Source: Amoebidium appalachense
Lineage: Eukaryota > Ichthyosporea
Assembly (NCBI GenBank): GCA_963693365.1
Contig: CAVNZM010000014.1
Span: forward strand, 3,286,001 to 3,350,000
DNA length: 64,000 nt
Direction: 5' to 3'
Shown here: one piece after another, positions 1-12,183 of the stretch
How the letters are laid out: each line of letters starts with the position of its first letter
How positions within the stretch are numbered: the first letter of the stretch is position 1
Made by a program: the position numbers and the translations under genes
Notes under the pieces: model-generated
Databases searched by the model: none
The model's input: only the letters and a program-made list of their open reading frames with translations
What the model was told of the DNA's origin: nothing

Positions 1-180
1 GGAGGTTTGAAAGGCACGCACAGCATTATCTTGATAAACGGGAAGTCTGTGTGGGCGTGGACGGATGACGAGGTGAATATGGAGCTGAGCAAGAGGTGGC
101 GCCGGTCGCAGAGCCTCAAACTGGAGTTTGCTCCCTGTGATATCGCGCAGGCTGTGCACACGAACACAAGGAAGAATTAG
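1..180 (+). CDS. C-terminal end of a PDZ-domain protein (5' end outside window)
   Basis: The window opens in frame 1 inside a coding exon of 59 codons ending in TAG at 178-180. The translation (GGLKGTHSIILINGKSV at its start) matches the end of the second PDZ domain of the complete gene at 4049-4693: both share the THSI..IN.K core, then W.DD.VN.EL, then a K-L-x-F-x-P strand and IA just before a variable tail. The two genes are therefore tandem paralogues on the same strand about 4 kb apart. PDZ domains bind C-terminal peptides and usually act as scaffolds; the partner is unknown. The tail is shorter (HTNTRKN) than in the downstream copy. The number of upstream exons cannot be seen. The homology is seen directly; the PDZ name comes from the better preserved paralogue. 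Confidence 0.75.
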   Translation, partial: GGLKGTHSIILINGKSVWAWTDDEVNMELSKRWRRSQSLKLEFAPCDIAQAVHTNTRKN

Positions 181-374
181 TTCGTGTCAACTCTGAGGGT
201 CTCACTCTGCTATCTATTTTTGTATTTAGAGTCATTCTTCAGGCTGCACCGTTATCTTAAAAAACATAGCTGGGTACAGCAAGTGTAGGGATGTTTTTGC
301 GAATATTTATACTTTTGATTGTATGACTTGATCATGATGACCAGTTTGTGTATAATGACAGTAGTTTTAGGCTA

Positions 375-380
375 AATAAA
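375..380 (+). promoter_or_regulatory. Candidate polyadenylation signal AATAAA
   Basis: A perfect AATAAA hexamer lies 195 nt after the TAG of the truncated PDZ gene on the same strand, in AT-rich sequence and just before the first G-run. It is a sensible 3' end for that transcript, but the hexamer is common by chance in AT-rich DNA. Confidence 0.45.
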
Positions 381-550
381 TCATTTTGTGCACCGAATGT
401 GTCTAAATCAATCATGTAGGTTCGAATGCGAGTATCGGATTGTGGCGATAAAAAAAAGAAAAAATCAGTTACTAACTTCACCAATATGCATAACTTTTAA
501 AGTACACGAATGCAACTTGTACAAATTTGAGAATGTTGTTTATGGAGGTA

Positions 551-553
551 GCT

Positions 554-586
<33 letters not shown>

Positions 587-692
587 GGGGTGAGGGGGGG
601 GGGGGGGGGGAGGAGGAGGGGGTGAGAGGGGGGAGGGGAGAGGAGAGGGAAGGGGGGGGGGGGGAGGGGAGGGGAGGGGGGGGGGGGGGGGC
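551..692. repeat. G-rich low-complexity tract
   Basis: About 140 nt of almost pure G on the + strand, broken by single A or T residues. It has many runs of four or more G, so it could form G-quadruplexes. No coding content is credible; the polyglycine readings are composition artefacts. Confidence 0.9.
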
Positions 693-1160
693 TATTATAT
701 GTTTTTTACGCTTTTAGAACTTTACCCGTTTATTAGGCTTCACGGGCCGAGGCTCTAAACTCTTTTAAACGTTTAACTCGTATATTTCAAATAAATAAAA
801 CAAAAACATAGCCAACATAACGACGTACACGACCCTTGAAGCCCCCATACATTTACCGGATGAACAGGCTCGCTCCATTCTGCATATAAAAACTATGGCT
901 CTCCGAGATAACAGCTACCAATTTTTCGAGTTTTTCACGTTTTGTTAATGAACTATTTCCTGCCGCATTGCTTTGGCCGGGGACCATAAGAATACAGCTA
1001 AGAAAAAGGCATTATGGTGTTGGACGCACAAAGAAATGGTCCCGGGGAAAACATTTCTACTCATCCCCCGCACCAAACAGTGCTATTCTGCACGAGCCCC
1101 CGAAGCGCAGACTACTACTAAGGCAGACACAAAAAAAAACTTCACTCATGACAACAACAG
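693..1160. other. Intergenic sequence between the two PDZ paralogues
   Basis: Ordinary mixed-composition sequence between two low-complexity blocks. I see no gene here. Open frames that run into the following CA array read almost entirely through simple repeat. Confidence 0.6.
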
Positions 1161-1585
<425 letters not shown>

Positions 1586-1717
1586 ACACACAAGCATACA
1601 CACACTTGCCCTGCCTACACACACCGTTGTATACACGATGCACAGGGACATAGCATGCACGAAGGAAGCCCCGCACAGTGACGAACGAACGCATGCACGA
1701 ACACACGCACACACACA

Positions 1718-1748
<31 letters not shown>

Positions 1749-2889
1749 GCTCACACTCACATACACACTCACACACGCATGGACACACGCATGCACACAC
1801 ACTTCATTCATACATACATATGCATGCACACAAACACATGCACGTGCACGGGCCCAGCGCACAAGTACACATGCACATAAAAAATATGCAACGCACATGC
1901 ACACTCAAGTACACGTACCGACCAGGCCATTCGGGAGTGCAGGCACGGGCAACGTGTCGCAACACAAATTTGCACACAATGATGCGTGCAGACACTCGCA
2001 CGCTCGCCACACAACTATGCACACACAGACACACAGCGCCTACGGATGTATGTCACTTACAATACAACTACACAACCATGTGAGTTAGTGTGATAATAGT
2101 TGTGACCCCCTTTCCCGCCCGTCCTACCCTTCCCCCCCGACCCCCCTTTCCCCCACTCTAACCTCCTCTGACTCCCCCCGGGCCCCTTCAACCCTCCTTC
2201 CCCCCCCCCCCCCCCCCCCCCCCTCTCCCCTCTCAAAGAATTTTCCCCTCCCCCACCTCCAAACTCCTCTCCCCACCCCAACCCCGACCCCACCCCAGTG
2301 ATCTCGTCTGCTCCCAGTAAATTTCTGTCCTCCCTCCCCAGCCCCCCCCCGGCCCCCCCTGGCCTTCCAATGCCCCCTTTACTTGTTCCCACTATTTCTC
2401 CCTGTCCTTAGGCTACGGGGTCATCCTTTCCGCCGCACACTTATTTTTTGTCCCTTTTTAGTTAATATACATAGTGCGGAATTCGACGGGTTTCAACCAC
2501 ATGAACGTTTTTTTAAAATTCCGCCGGCACGTATCACGGTGTATAAAAACAGAGGCACCATGGGGCATATTCATGGGGCCCACTCAGTTTGACCTTTCGA
2601 AATGCTTGAGCGCTGCCACAGAAAATAAAACAAAAGGCGAAAAGAAATCGTGTCAACGCAGTAGACACCTCAAATGTGGGCCCTACTTGGAAAGTTTGCT
2701 GACATTATACTACCCCCCCCCCCCCCCCCCCCCCCCCCCATTCCCCCCCCCTCCCGAAAATAATACAACACAAATTCAATGTGCATGTTATTTTTATGGA
2801 TTCAAGTGGTGGACCAGCTGGATGAGTGGAGGGCAAGGCCTCCTAAATAGGGTGTGCTATTTAGGAGGCCTTGGTGGAGGGAGAGGCCG

Positions 2890-2926
<37 letters not shown>

Positions 2927-4048
2927 GGGGGCATTTTGCTTTTCCCCCCTTCCCCCGAGCCCCTCTCCTTGCATCGTTGCCAGGAGGAAATATAGAAGGA
3001 CTCAAGACGACTGGCCAACACGTAGACACAGTGTGAAAGCTGCAGCATTTATTTCTTCGTGGCCAACTGCACGCGCAGGAAACTGAAAAATTGACGTATA
3101 CTACGTAGGTGTAGGTAGATCTCTGATACCTGACAGCTACTGAGGTTGAGGCACCCGTACCTGACGATATATATAGCCTTGGAGGCATGTATGGAATGCG
3201 AGGTGCAAACGATTTGCGTAATGTGGCAAGCTTTTTAGCCAATGGAATCCTTATGTTGCCATTTAAGGCTATCCGATTTTATCCTTCGTCTCATAGACTA
3301 CAAGAGGGGGTTCTTGACTCACTTAACTTTCACCTTTTCTTTTTCTTTCAAATATTAGGACATCATTTTCTTTGTTTTTTTTGGTATCTTTAAGTTTGTG
3401 CTATTTCAAAGAACTTAGGCTATTGTTCTGTAATTTATCAATCAGATATGTTCGCCATAGTATAATATATAAGCTCATATCAACTCGTAAAAAATTACTG
3501 TTGCTGACCGGTGTCAGAGGAGTCCGGAGTTTGAGGTGAATTTGCTTTTTCAGACCCGCAGGAGCAGCCATGAGCCATGTCACGGCGGCCCCTTTCCCTC
3601 CGCCTCAGTTTCCTTCTTGAAGTAGGCCTCTTCAACGAAAAACAAACGTTCATGATCTTTCCACCCTACCCTACGCCTAAAACGACTGTGTTTTCATAGT
3701 TTTCCCCTTGAATCATTTTCTTTTACCATTCTATCATTCAATTTTTATAGCTATATCATAACTTTGAAAGGGCTCTTCGTTTGCGAGTCATGAAACATGT
3801 TTGTGAGCAAATAAGGGGTCGCACAGTTTGTCACTCACACATCAACCCAACCTAAAGAACTTATCTTTTGTTTTTTCCCCTTCCCAATCTACCTCTAACT
3901 CATTTATTCTTCCAGTTTTTTTTTTTTTTTCATGAGTCGTCCATCGACCCTTTTTTCTTTGGGACTCCGACACATCTGACACACTCCGGTTACAGAACAT
4001 ACTCATATCAGAACACACACTGTCCTTTTTCAAGGCTTATTCGTCATC
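1586..4048. other. Intergenic DNA: decayed CA-rich tail, C-runs and G-runs, no gene seen
   Basis: 1600-2050 is a decayed CA-rich tail of the array. 2105-2370 is C-rich, 2713-2755 is a C-run and 2893-2930 a G-run. A short inverted repeat (AAGGCCTCCTAAATAG / CTATTTAGGAGGCCTT) at about 2835-2874 could form a hairpin. 3240-4048 is AT- and pyrimidine-rich and may hold the promoter and 5' leader of the following PDZ gene. I found no supportable exon. Confidence 0.55.
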
Positions 4049-4693
4049 ATGATTTCAGGCGTGAATTCTTACGCAGTGGAGCCTTCGTTTCCATCCCTTA
4101 TAAACCTACGTGATGCTTTCCAACCCTTCACAAAAAAACCCATGAAACGTGAAATGATAGTCCCACATAGACAAGGGGGGCCCCTGGGCGTGCGCGTGTG
4201 CGACATCAGAGGAAGGCTATACATCACTTACGTTTGGCCCGATTCCCTAGCTTGGCGGGTCGGCCTGAACCCGGGAGACAGGATAGAGACCGTTAACGGG
4301 GAGGGAGTCACTGACCCGAAGGCTTTCGTTTCAGTTTTTAAAGCAACAAACGGACCTGTGACCTTATCGGTTGTCGACTGCCCTTCTGAGAGAGTTCGCA
4401 TACACTCGGACAGTAAAACACAGCTCGGAATTGTTTACAGTGATTGGAAGGTACAGGAAGTGTTGGAAGGAGGGGCGGCGTATGATTCGAAGATTCAGCA
4501 GCTTAAAGACACGCATAGCATCGTTGCTATCAACGACAAGGTCACTGTAAACTGGTCGGATGACCAGGTGAACATTGAATTGAAAAATGCGTGGAAGGAA
4601 GCTAGGGATGTGAAGCTGACATTTGTGCCGTTTGAGATTGCGTACGAGATGGCCATTGCGGTGCGGGAGCTGAAGGTGAGGAAGGAGCACTGA
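4049..4693 (+). CDS. Tandem two-PDZ-domain protein
   Basis: An uninterrupted 214-codon frame from ATG 4049 to TGA 4691-4693. Residues about 35-110 form a first PDZ domain: a PLGVRV carboxylate-loop region, then WPDSLAWRVGLNPGDRI with the usual x-A-x-x-x-GL-x-x-GD-x-I pattern, and INGEGV-like VNGEGV. Residues about 115-200 form a second, more divergent PDZ domain (QLGIVY, GGAAYDSKI, THSIVAIND, W.DDQVNIEL). PDZ modules bind short C-terminal peptides and cluster proteins at membranes or in signalling complexes; no ligand can be named. There is no signal peptide or membrane segment. The C-terminus is basic (ELKVRKEH). The ATG was chosen as the first in frame after a pyrimidine-rich leader, but an acceptor-like TTTCAG lies 8 nt downstream, so this could also be the last exon of a longer gene. 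It is the tandem paralogue of the gene ending at 180. Confidence 0.8.
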   Translation: MISGVNSYAVEPSFPSLINLRDAFQPFTKKPMKREMIVPHRQGGPLGVRVCDIRGRLYITYVWPDSLAWRVGLNPGDRIETVNGEGVTDPKAFVSVFKATNGPVTLSVVDCPSERVRIHSDSKTQLGIVYSDWKVQEVLEGGAAYDSKIQQLKDTHSIVAINDKVTVNWSDDQVNIELKNAWKEARDVKLTFVPFEIAYEMAIAVRELKVRKEH

Positions 4694-5865
4694 AAAAACA
4701 TACAGTTGGGCCAATGCTATTGTTGGTCGTCAGAGCCATATTTAGTTCTCATATGTTTAGGTGTGAGTTGGGCCAAAAGGGTGGTGGGGAAAGGGCGAGG
4801 GAAAGGTTGTGGGCTTAGTTGTTGCTGTTTCAGTCTTGATTCTCTTTTTTCCCTGCTTCTGGGGTATCGTTGTTTGGTGTTGTTTGTGCCGCTTTTTCAA
4901 AATGGAAATGGATTATGGCTATAGGTGGTCCGAGTGGTGCTGAATCGGGAAAAGCAGTTATTTTTTGGCCTCCGGGGGAGGAGGAACGAGGAGGGGTACG
5001 GGGAGGTTGTGTATGTGTGTGTGTGTGTGTGTGTGCGTGCTTGTGTGCGTTCGTGCGTGCCTGCGTGCATGCGTGCGTGCGTGCATGCGTGCGTGCATGT
5101 GTGTGTGCCTTTTTTTTTCTTTTTTTTTTTTTTTTGGGGGGGGGGGGGGGGGGGGAGTGGGTTGAGCGGAAATATCTATATTAAGCCTCTACATGTACCA
5201 TCGAGAGACGGAAGAAAGGGAGAGGGAGGGGGAGGAGGGAGGAGCTACATGCTGTGTGTTAACTTGTGACTGTCGGATCAAATGTTTAAGAAGTTGAGAC
5301 TATATGTAAAGGAGAGTTGTGATTTAAGGAGGGACCGCAGTAGGTGCCTGTCAAACCCTTTAAAGTTTTTTTGTTTTATACACAGGAATATAAAAATATG
5401 TATACTCTATATTGCCTCCATCTACAACGTGCCAAGCTGTTTTTCGAGAGCAGTAACTACCATTGGGTGGTTAGGTATTGTTAATCAGATATCTTGATAA
5501 TGGAAACCTGAAAATGGAATATATTCCGGAGGGGATATACCGGAATACCGGAATACCGGTATAAACTATAATCTGTGCTCAAGTGCCAACAACCAGAACA
5601 GCAGGAACAGCAAATCCTCCCCCCCCACCCACCCACCCACCCTCTCTTCCCCTTGACACTCCCCCGTCCCACTCCCTCCCTTGTCCCTGTCCCCCTCCCT
5701 CCCTCAGCCCCCCCCCCCCCCCCCCACCTCCCCCTATTTCTTTCAACGCAGACACTTACACAAATACGTGCACGCAAATATGCACGTGGACAAACCCACA
5801 CTCTTCCGCACGCACGCACCCCCCTCGCACACACACCCAAACACAAACACAACCACGCATGCGCG

Positions 5866-5948
<83 letters not shown>

Positions 5949-6338
5949 CACCGCAAAAACACCACCTCGTCCAAGCCCTCCCACCCCCCCCCCCCCCCCC
6001 CCCTCCCCCCCCCCCTTTCCACGCCCCAATGTTTGGATACGTGTGTGAAGTGCAGCACAATTTCAAACACGAAAGGTATTCGGTTCAGGCAGACAGTATC
6101 CACAGCGCCACAAATCTTATTTGTTGCTGTTATAGACCACAGACACAGTGGTACATATACAAGCACAGGTGCGGTGTGCGCACACACATGCACACGCACG
6201 CACACACACACACACACACAGACACACGTATACGGAGTCACACGTACACACAAGTACACACGCACACTCACACGCATTCACACATGCTAGCACGCACAAA
6301 CTGCCGCACCTGCACATACATGCGCGCGTGCGCATGCG

Positions 6339-6387
<49 letters not shown>

Positions 6388-6408
6388 CCACGCGCGCACA
6401 CACAGGCG

Positions 6409-6444
<36 letters not shown>

Positions 6445-7165
6445 TGGACATATGCACGCACCCAGACACGCGCACACTGCTTCACACCACACACACACAT
6501 TTTTGCCAATCTTTTTGAAATGAACATTATCTCTTTCTGCTATTGATTCATCATCACAGTCAAAAGTAGTTGTCCCTTTAACTTTTATAAACTGAGTAAA
6601 ATGGTATCTATATGAGTAAATGCGCCCCCGGGCGTTACCTATTCTTACAACATAACAAATCAAGCGGTTAAGTTTAGATAAGGAAAGATCGCTGACGAAA
6701 ACTTTTTAATAAACATTCACCAAAAAAAAAAGTTTTAAAAAAAAAGAAAAAGGAAGTACAGAACCAGTTAGTCATTATTTTACATCAGTAAAGGACACAC
6801 CTGTCTGAACCCGTAACCTCCTCCCCCCCCCCCCCCCCCCCCCCCCCAACACACACACACACACCCCCAAACCACCACCACCACCACCACCCATACACAC
6901 CCAACAAAAATGCCATAATATATCTCGAATCACCTATACCCATTGCTCTACTCAAACATGTGCTTTTACAATTGCCCATACACACACCAAATGTATTTAA
7001 AGGAATACTCCCTTTTGAGTCGTTGAAAATCGAAAACCCTCACTCTTATGCTCTATGGTAAGAAGAATTGATCGGACGTCAGACTTTACCATTAATAGTC
7101 ATTCATTTTACACATTTAAAAGCCATCTCCTACACAAAATACAGCTTCGCCGCCTTGACCGCTTT
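4694..7165. other. Convergent intergenic region rich in simple repeats
   Basis: Lies between the PDZ gene (+) and the FUSC-like gene (-). It contains (TG/TGCG)n 5010-5105 followed by a T-run then a G-run (5109-5154), a C-run with decayed CA (5620-5870), (AC)n 5875-5943, C-runs 5982-6014, and CA/CG arrays 6180-6450. 5525-5562 has a short run of GGAATACCGG repeats. 6540-6800 and 6900-7165 are mixed sequence. No exon is supportable. Confidence 0.6.
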
Positions 7166-7429
7166 CCATAAAAGGCAACTACTACCTTAACCACCTTTCA
7201 TAAAAGGCAACGACAAATTTACAAGTCTCCCAAAAAAGAAAAAGACATCTACAGTACACCCACCCACCTCCCACAAAAGTCAACCATATACACGTCCACC
7301 GCCTTCCATAAAAGGCAACAACCACCGCCTTGAACACCTGCAATAAAAGGCAAACCCTGCCATAAAAGGCAAAACATAAAACCTGCCATAAAAGTCAAAA
7401 AATGGCAAAACCGGCCATAAAAGGCAACC
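7166..7429. repeat. Minisatellite built on CCATAAAAGGCAA
   Basis: At least eight copies of a 13-nt core (CCATAAAAGGCAA, with TCATAAAA, CCACAAAAGT and GCAATAAAA variants) at irregular spacing: about 7166, 7198, 7271, 7306, 7340, 7359, 7385 and 7415. The array begins only a few bases beyond the stop codon of the FUSC-like gene, so it would be transcribed into its 3' UTR, where it reads TTGCCTTTTATGG. Confidence 0.85.
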
Positions 7430-7435
7430 ACACGC

Positions 7436-8099
7436 CTACACGTTTCCGTGGTTCAGCTTTCCCGCCGCCTTCGCCTCCGCTTTGGCCCTCTTCTCATCCA
7501 CGTTTTTGATGTACCTCTCGAACACTTTTCCGCGCGTTTCCATCACCTCACCCGTTGCGCGTAGCAGCCCCTTAATTTCGTTGATGCCTCCGCACAGCTG
7601 AACAGTCCCGGCGAGGCCCAGAACATTGTTGCTTAAGGCGGAATCGGGCGCGCCGGCGGCGGGACTTACCAAATTTAGAAGTATGCGGGAGTGGGCGTTA
7701 AGGGACTCCTCCTGACGCTTAAAGTTTGCGAGGGTGTCGTTGATGGCCTGTGGGTGGAAAAAATGGGTCAATGGAAAATGAACGTTATTTTTATGCGGTG
7801 ACATCGCAGCGAATGGGGTTGTGTGTTTAGATGTTGGGGAGTTAGGGAAGAATGGCGGGTGGAGGGCAAGATCTACAGAAAGGGGGGAGGAGAAGGGAAG
7901 GGAGAGAGAGAGGAATATCGGGGGAGCGGAGGGAGGGGGAGGGGGGGGGGGGGGAAGGAGGGGGGGGAAGGGGGGGGAGGGTGGTGGGGAGCAGCAGAAA
8001 GCACGGACACACGCACACACGCACACACATACACACATACACGCGCGCGCGCGCGCGCGCGCGCACGCATTTGTAGAGCGTGAGAGAAGAGGAGGGTCG

Positions 8100-8138
<39 letters not shown>

Positions 8139-9063
8139 AAGGGGGGGAATGAGATAGTCACCCTCGATGACAGATACACATCCCTGCACAGAAAAAAGCA
8201 CCGAGCACACGTACACCCCTTCCCCCCTCCCTTCTCCCTCCTCCCTACCCACACTCCATCCCCCTCTCCCACCTTCACCCCCCATCTTCCCCCCCTCCCC
8301 CCCCCCCAAAACTCCTCAACCCCCCCCCCCCATCCCCAGCCCCTTCCCCACCCCCTTCCCCATCACCTCCCTTCCCTTCCCCCCCCCCACCCCCCAATAA
8401 ACCCCAACAAACCACCCTACCTCAAGGTGGCTGTGTGCGGCCTCATATCTCTCGTTTCTGATTGGCAGAAAGCTCTTGTCCAATACCGCGGTCCCAACCA
8501 TGTCCAGGGACACACCGACACAATCGAGGGCAGCCATCAGCTTGAGACTGGTAGAGTGCCACTGCTCACTGTTGCCGCCCCTGCAATAAAAAAATTAAAT
8601 TTTAGTCAAGTTTTGATACTACATTTGCATTATTTGCAGTGCATGCTTGGTTTATTTTTTTAGTTTTAATCTATCAATGAAGCTAACAAGCATGCTTGGA
8701 TGAGTATTTCGAGTGCCACTGCTTGCTGTTGCTGCCACTGCGATAAAAACTAAAATAAGGATTGAATTATAAGTAATCATACTTGGATACCTTGCAGTGT
8801 GAATATTAGGTTTTATTTAATTCTAGTTTGAATCTATCAATGAAACTATCAAGCATGCAAAGATGAGTGGTCGAGTTCCACAGCTCAGTGATTGAATTTT
8901 AGTGTAAATTAGTATTAGCTATATCGACTAACAACCAAGCAGGCAAGGGGAAGGGGGGGGGGGGTTGCAACAGAAACCAATGACGTTTATACAACAACAA
9001 GGAGATCAACTGGCCGGGCTGTAAGGCAAGACGACAAATTCAAATCAAATCTGGTCACCGTAG

Positions 9064-9112
<49 letters not shown>

Positions 9113-9577
9113 AAAAAAGTGCAAGTGAAAAGCAAGCATGGAAGATGGAAGCGGCAGCTGGCCCCAAGGGGGAGAGGGGGGTGGGGGGGGGGGGGGGGGG
9201 GGGGGAGGGGGGTAAGGTGCACGTACGTGTAGCCAATCTGTTCAAAGTTCTCGATCTGGCCCATTGCGAGAATAGACTTAAGGTAGGTGGCGGCCTCGCG
9301 CATCGATTTGGCCACCTTGTCGTGTTTCCTCCAATCATTTCTCGACAAAAACCTCTGGCGGCTAAATATGGGAATCCACATGGGCTCGAACGTCGAATCA
9401 AAAACGAGCTGCATCGTGTCGAACCCGCACGAGTCGATCACCTTCCACAGACCTTTCAGCGCTTTTTCGTAGATCGCACGCTGGTCGTCCGTATCGAAAA
9501 TCGCTACCGGCGCGTCGCCGCCGGCTCCGAGCCCCTTTGCCGGGCCTGCGTCTTTGGAAGCTGTATGTGTATTTTTT

Positions 9578-9645
<68 letters not shown>

Positions 9646-10717
9646 GGTGCTGGTGGTGATGGTTGATTTGGGGGGGGGGGGAGGGGGGGGGGGGGGATCA
9701 GCGCTGGGAGATCAGCAGACCTTTTCAAGTAGTTGGTTGGTGCAAGGTGATCGGGTGGGCAAACAGCCTCCATCCTCCCCCCCCCCCCCCCCCCCCTCTC
9801 CCCCTCCTTGCCACCTCTCTTCCAACCCTACAACCTTTCAGAGATACATCTCCGTTCCCTCTCCTCCCCCTCTCCGTCCCCCCCCCCCCCCCTTTCCCCA
9901 ACCACCCACACCCACAGTTACAGGTACGGGCACAGGCACAAGCACACACACTACACATACGTGCACCCCTTCTCTAACGTCCCACCCTTCCCCCTCCTCC
10001 TCCTCCCCCTCCCCCCACTCTCCCCCTCCCCCCCCCCGCGTCCCCCTCACACACACACAGCCTCCCACCCACCTCCCCCCCCCCCCCTTCCCCTCCCCCC
10101 CCCCCCCCCCCCCCCCCCCTCCCCTCCTCTCCCCCCCCCCCCCCATACACACACACTCGTACACACACACACGTACAACATACACACCCAAACACACGTA
10201 TACACACACACGTACACACGTACACGTACCTCCGTGCTGCACCACCTCCTCATCCATCGTCGTCAACCTCATCTTAATCTCGACCACCGCCGCTCTCAAC
10301 CTCAAAATATTCTCCGCCTGGAGCTTTTCGAGCAGCCGGCCGGAAAACTGGGGCAAAACCAACCCGTGGACGGCAAGCGCGATCGCGATCCCGATCACCA
10401 AAAACCCCACCTTGCGCACCGCCGGCTCGAAAAACGCCCAATCGTATTGGCTCGTGGCGGGCTCCCACTTGTCGAAGAGGTCTAGGGAGAGCGAGAAGAA
10501 CGTGCTGGCAAACGTCATCAGGCTGCCCGCCCAATCGCGCGCGAGGGCGCTCTCGCTCACGTTGAGGAAGTATAGGAGGAAAAACACCGACAGCACGATA
10601 GACCAGTACATGACGGCCTCCCCACCAACCACGGTCGAGTTCATGTAGGTCACCACCCCCAGCCAGCCGAAGACTGTGCGCATGTTAAGGGGGATGGAGG
10701 GGTGGGGGTGGGGGTGG

Positions 10718-10758
<41 letters not shown>

Positions 10759-12136
10759 GACGGGGAGGAAAGAGGGGAGGGAGGGAGGGGAGGGAGAGGA
10801 AGGTTAGGATTAGGTATAGCAATGTATGGTGTGCAATATGTATATAGTGGAGTGAATCTTAAGGTACGCGAAATGAAGTATAATTCAAACAGCGCACGTA
10901 AGCGGAAGAATCGAGTCGGGTGAGGGGTTGATGTGTGCATCCACGGGTATTAGCGCAAAGCAAACCTGACTACACACACTAACGAAGAGAGGTAGAGGAA
11001 GAAAGACCGCTGCTTAAAGTTCAAAAACGTCGAACAACAAGCAAATGGTAACACACCTTGTACACTGATGCTTGACATTTAGGGTTCCACACGGCACTGT
11101 GCACAAATGCAAACGTGCAATCATTCGTTCGTTCTATTTTTTGAGAGGCGACACCTCAACTAATGTACAAACACACAGCGAACAACATCGGTGCACTACT
11201 TTGACCTTCGGGCAGGAAAGCTATACACATATACACACAAGAGGATGAGAGTGGTCAGGTGGGGTGGAGTTGTGTGTTTGTGTGTGTGTGTGTAGGGGAG
11301 GGCGGGGGGAGGGGAGGGGGCGGGATGAAGGGTTAGAATGTCTTATAATGTCTTATAGAGAGGCAAAGTACACATTCATAATAACGACGGTGACACAACG
11401 CAGCGTGCAAACCACACAAAAGTATGCACAATAAGCAGAGCCCATCCCCAGGGGGGGCCTAAATTTTCCACAGGGCACGGGGGGGGGGGGGGGGGGGGAG
11501 GGGGGAGGGGCGGGGAGGAGGGGGGGGGGGGGGGGGGGGGGGTCCTTACATGTTCCCAGGATTGCTCCAAAAAGTGTACCGGCAGCACGAGACATACCAC
11601 TGCGCATGATACTGCCAATAGTCGGGGCAGAAACGGAGAAGGCGGCAAGTAGGGCGGAACTGGATTTGGCGGGGAAAAGGGGGGAGGAGGGGAGGGGGAG
11701 AAGGAGATAGAGAAAGTGTTAGCAAAGGGGGGAGGGGGAGGTTGGGGAGGCAGTAGAGGAGGGTGGGTGGGGGTGGGGGGGGTGAGGGGGCGGGAGGAAA
11801 GGGGTGGGGGGTGGGGTGGGAGGGGGGGGAAGGAATAGAAGGAGGAGGGGGGCTTTACCAGATTTGTCTTTGTTTTCTGAAGTTTGGTGTGAGGGTGGAG
11901 TGACGAGAATGAAGGGGACCCCGGAAGAGGGATTCAGCTATGTGAGTGAACACGCACACCACACGCCATACACAATCGGTTGCTACACATTCAGCTCAAG
12001 TACACTGGTTTCTAACTTTCCCAGTTCTGCCTACGCACATAAACAGTCGGACCCCCGCACAACAAAGACACACTGCATACGAGGAACATATCACCGACAC
12101 ATACACAAACATGCCAAAAGCACACGCACGCGCGCG

Positions 12137-12183
<47 letters not shown>

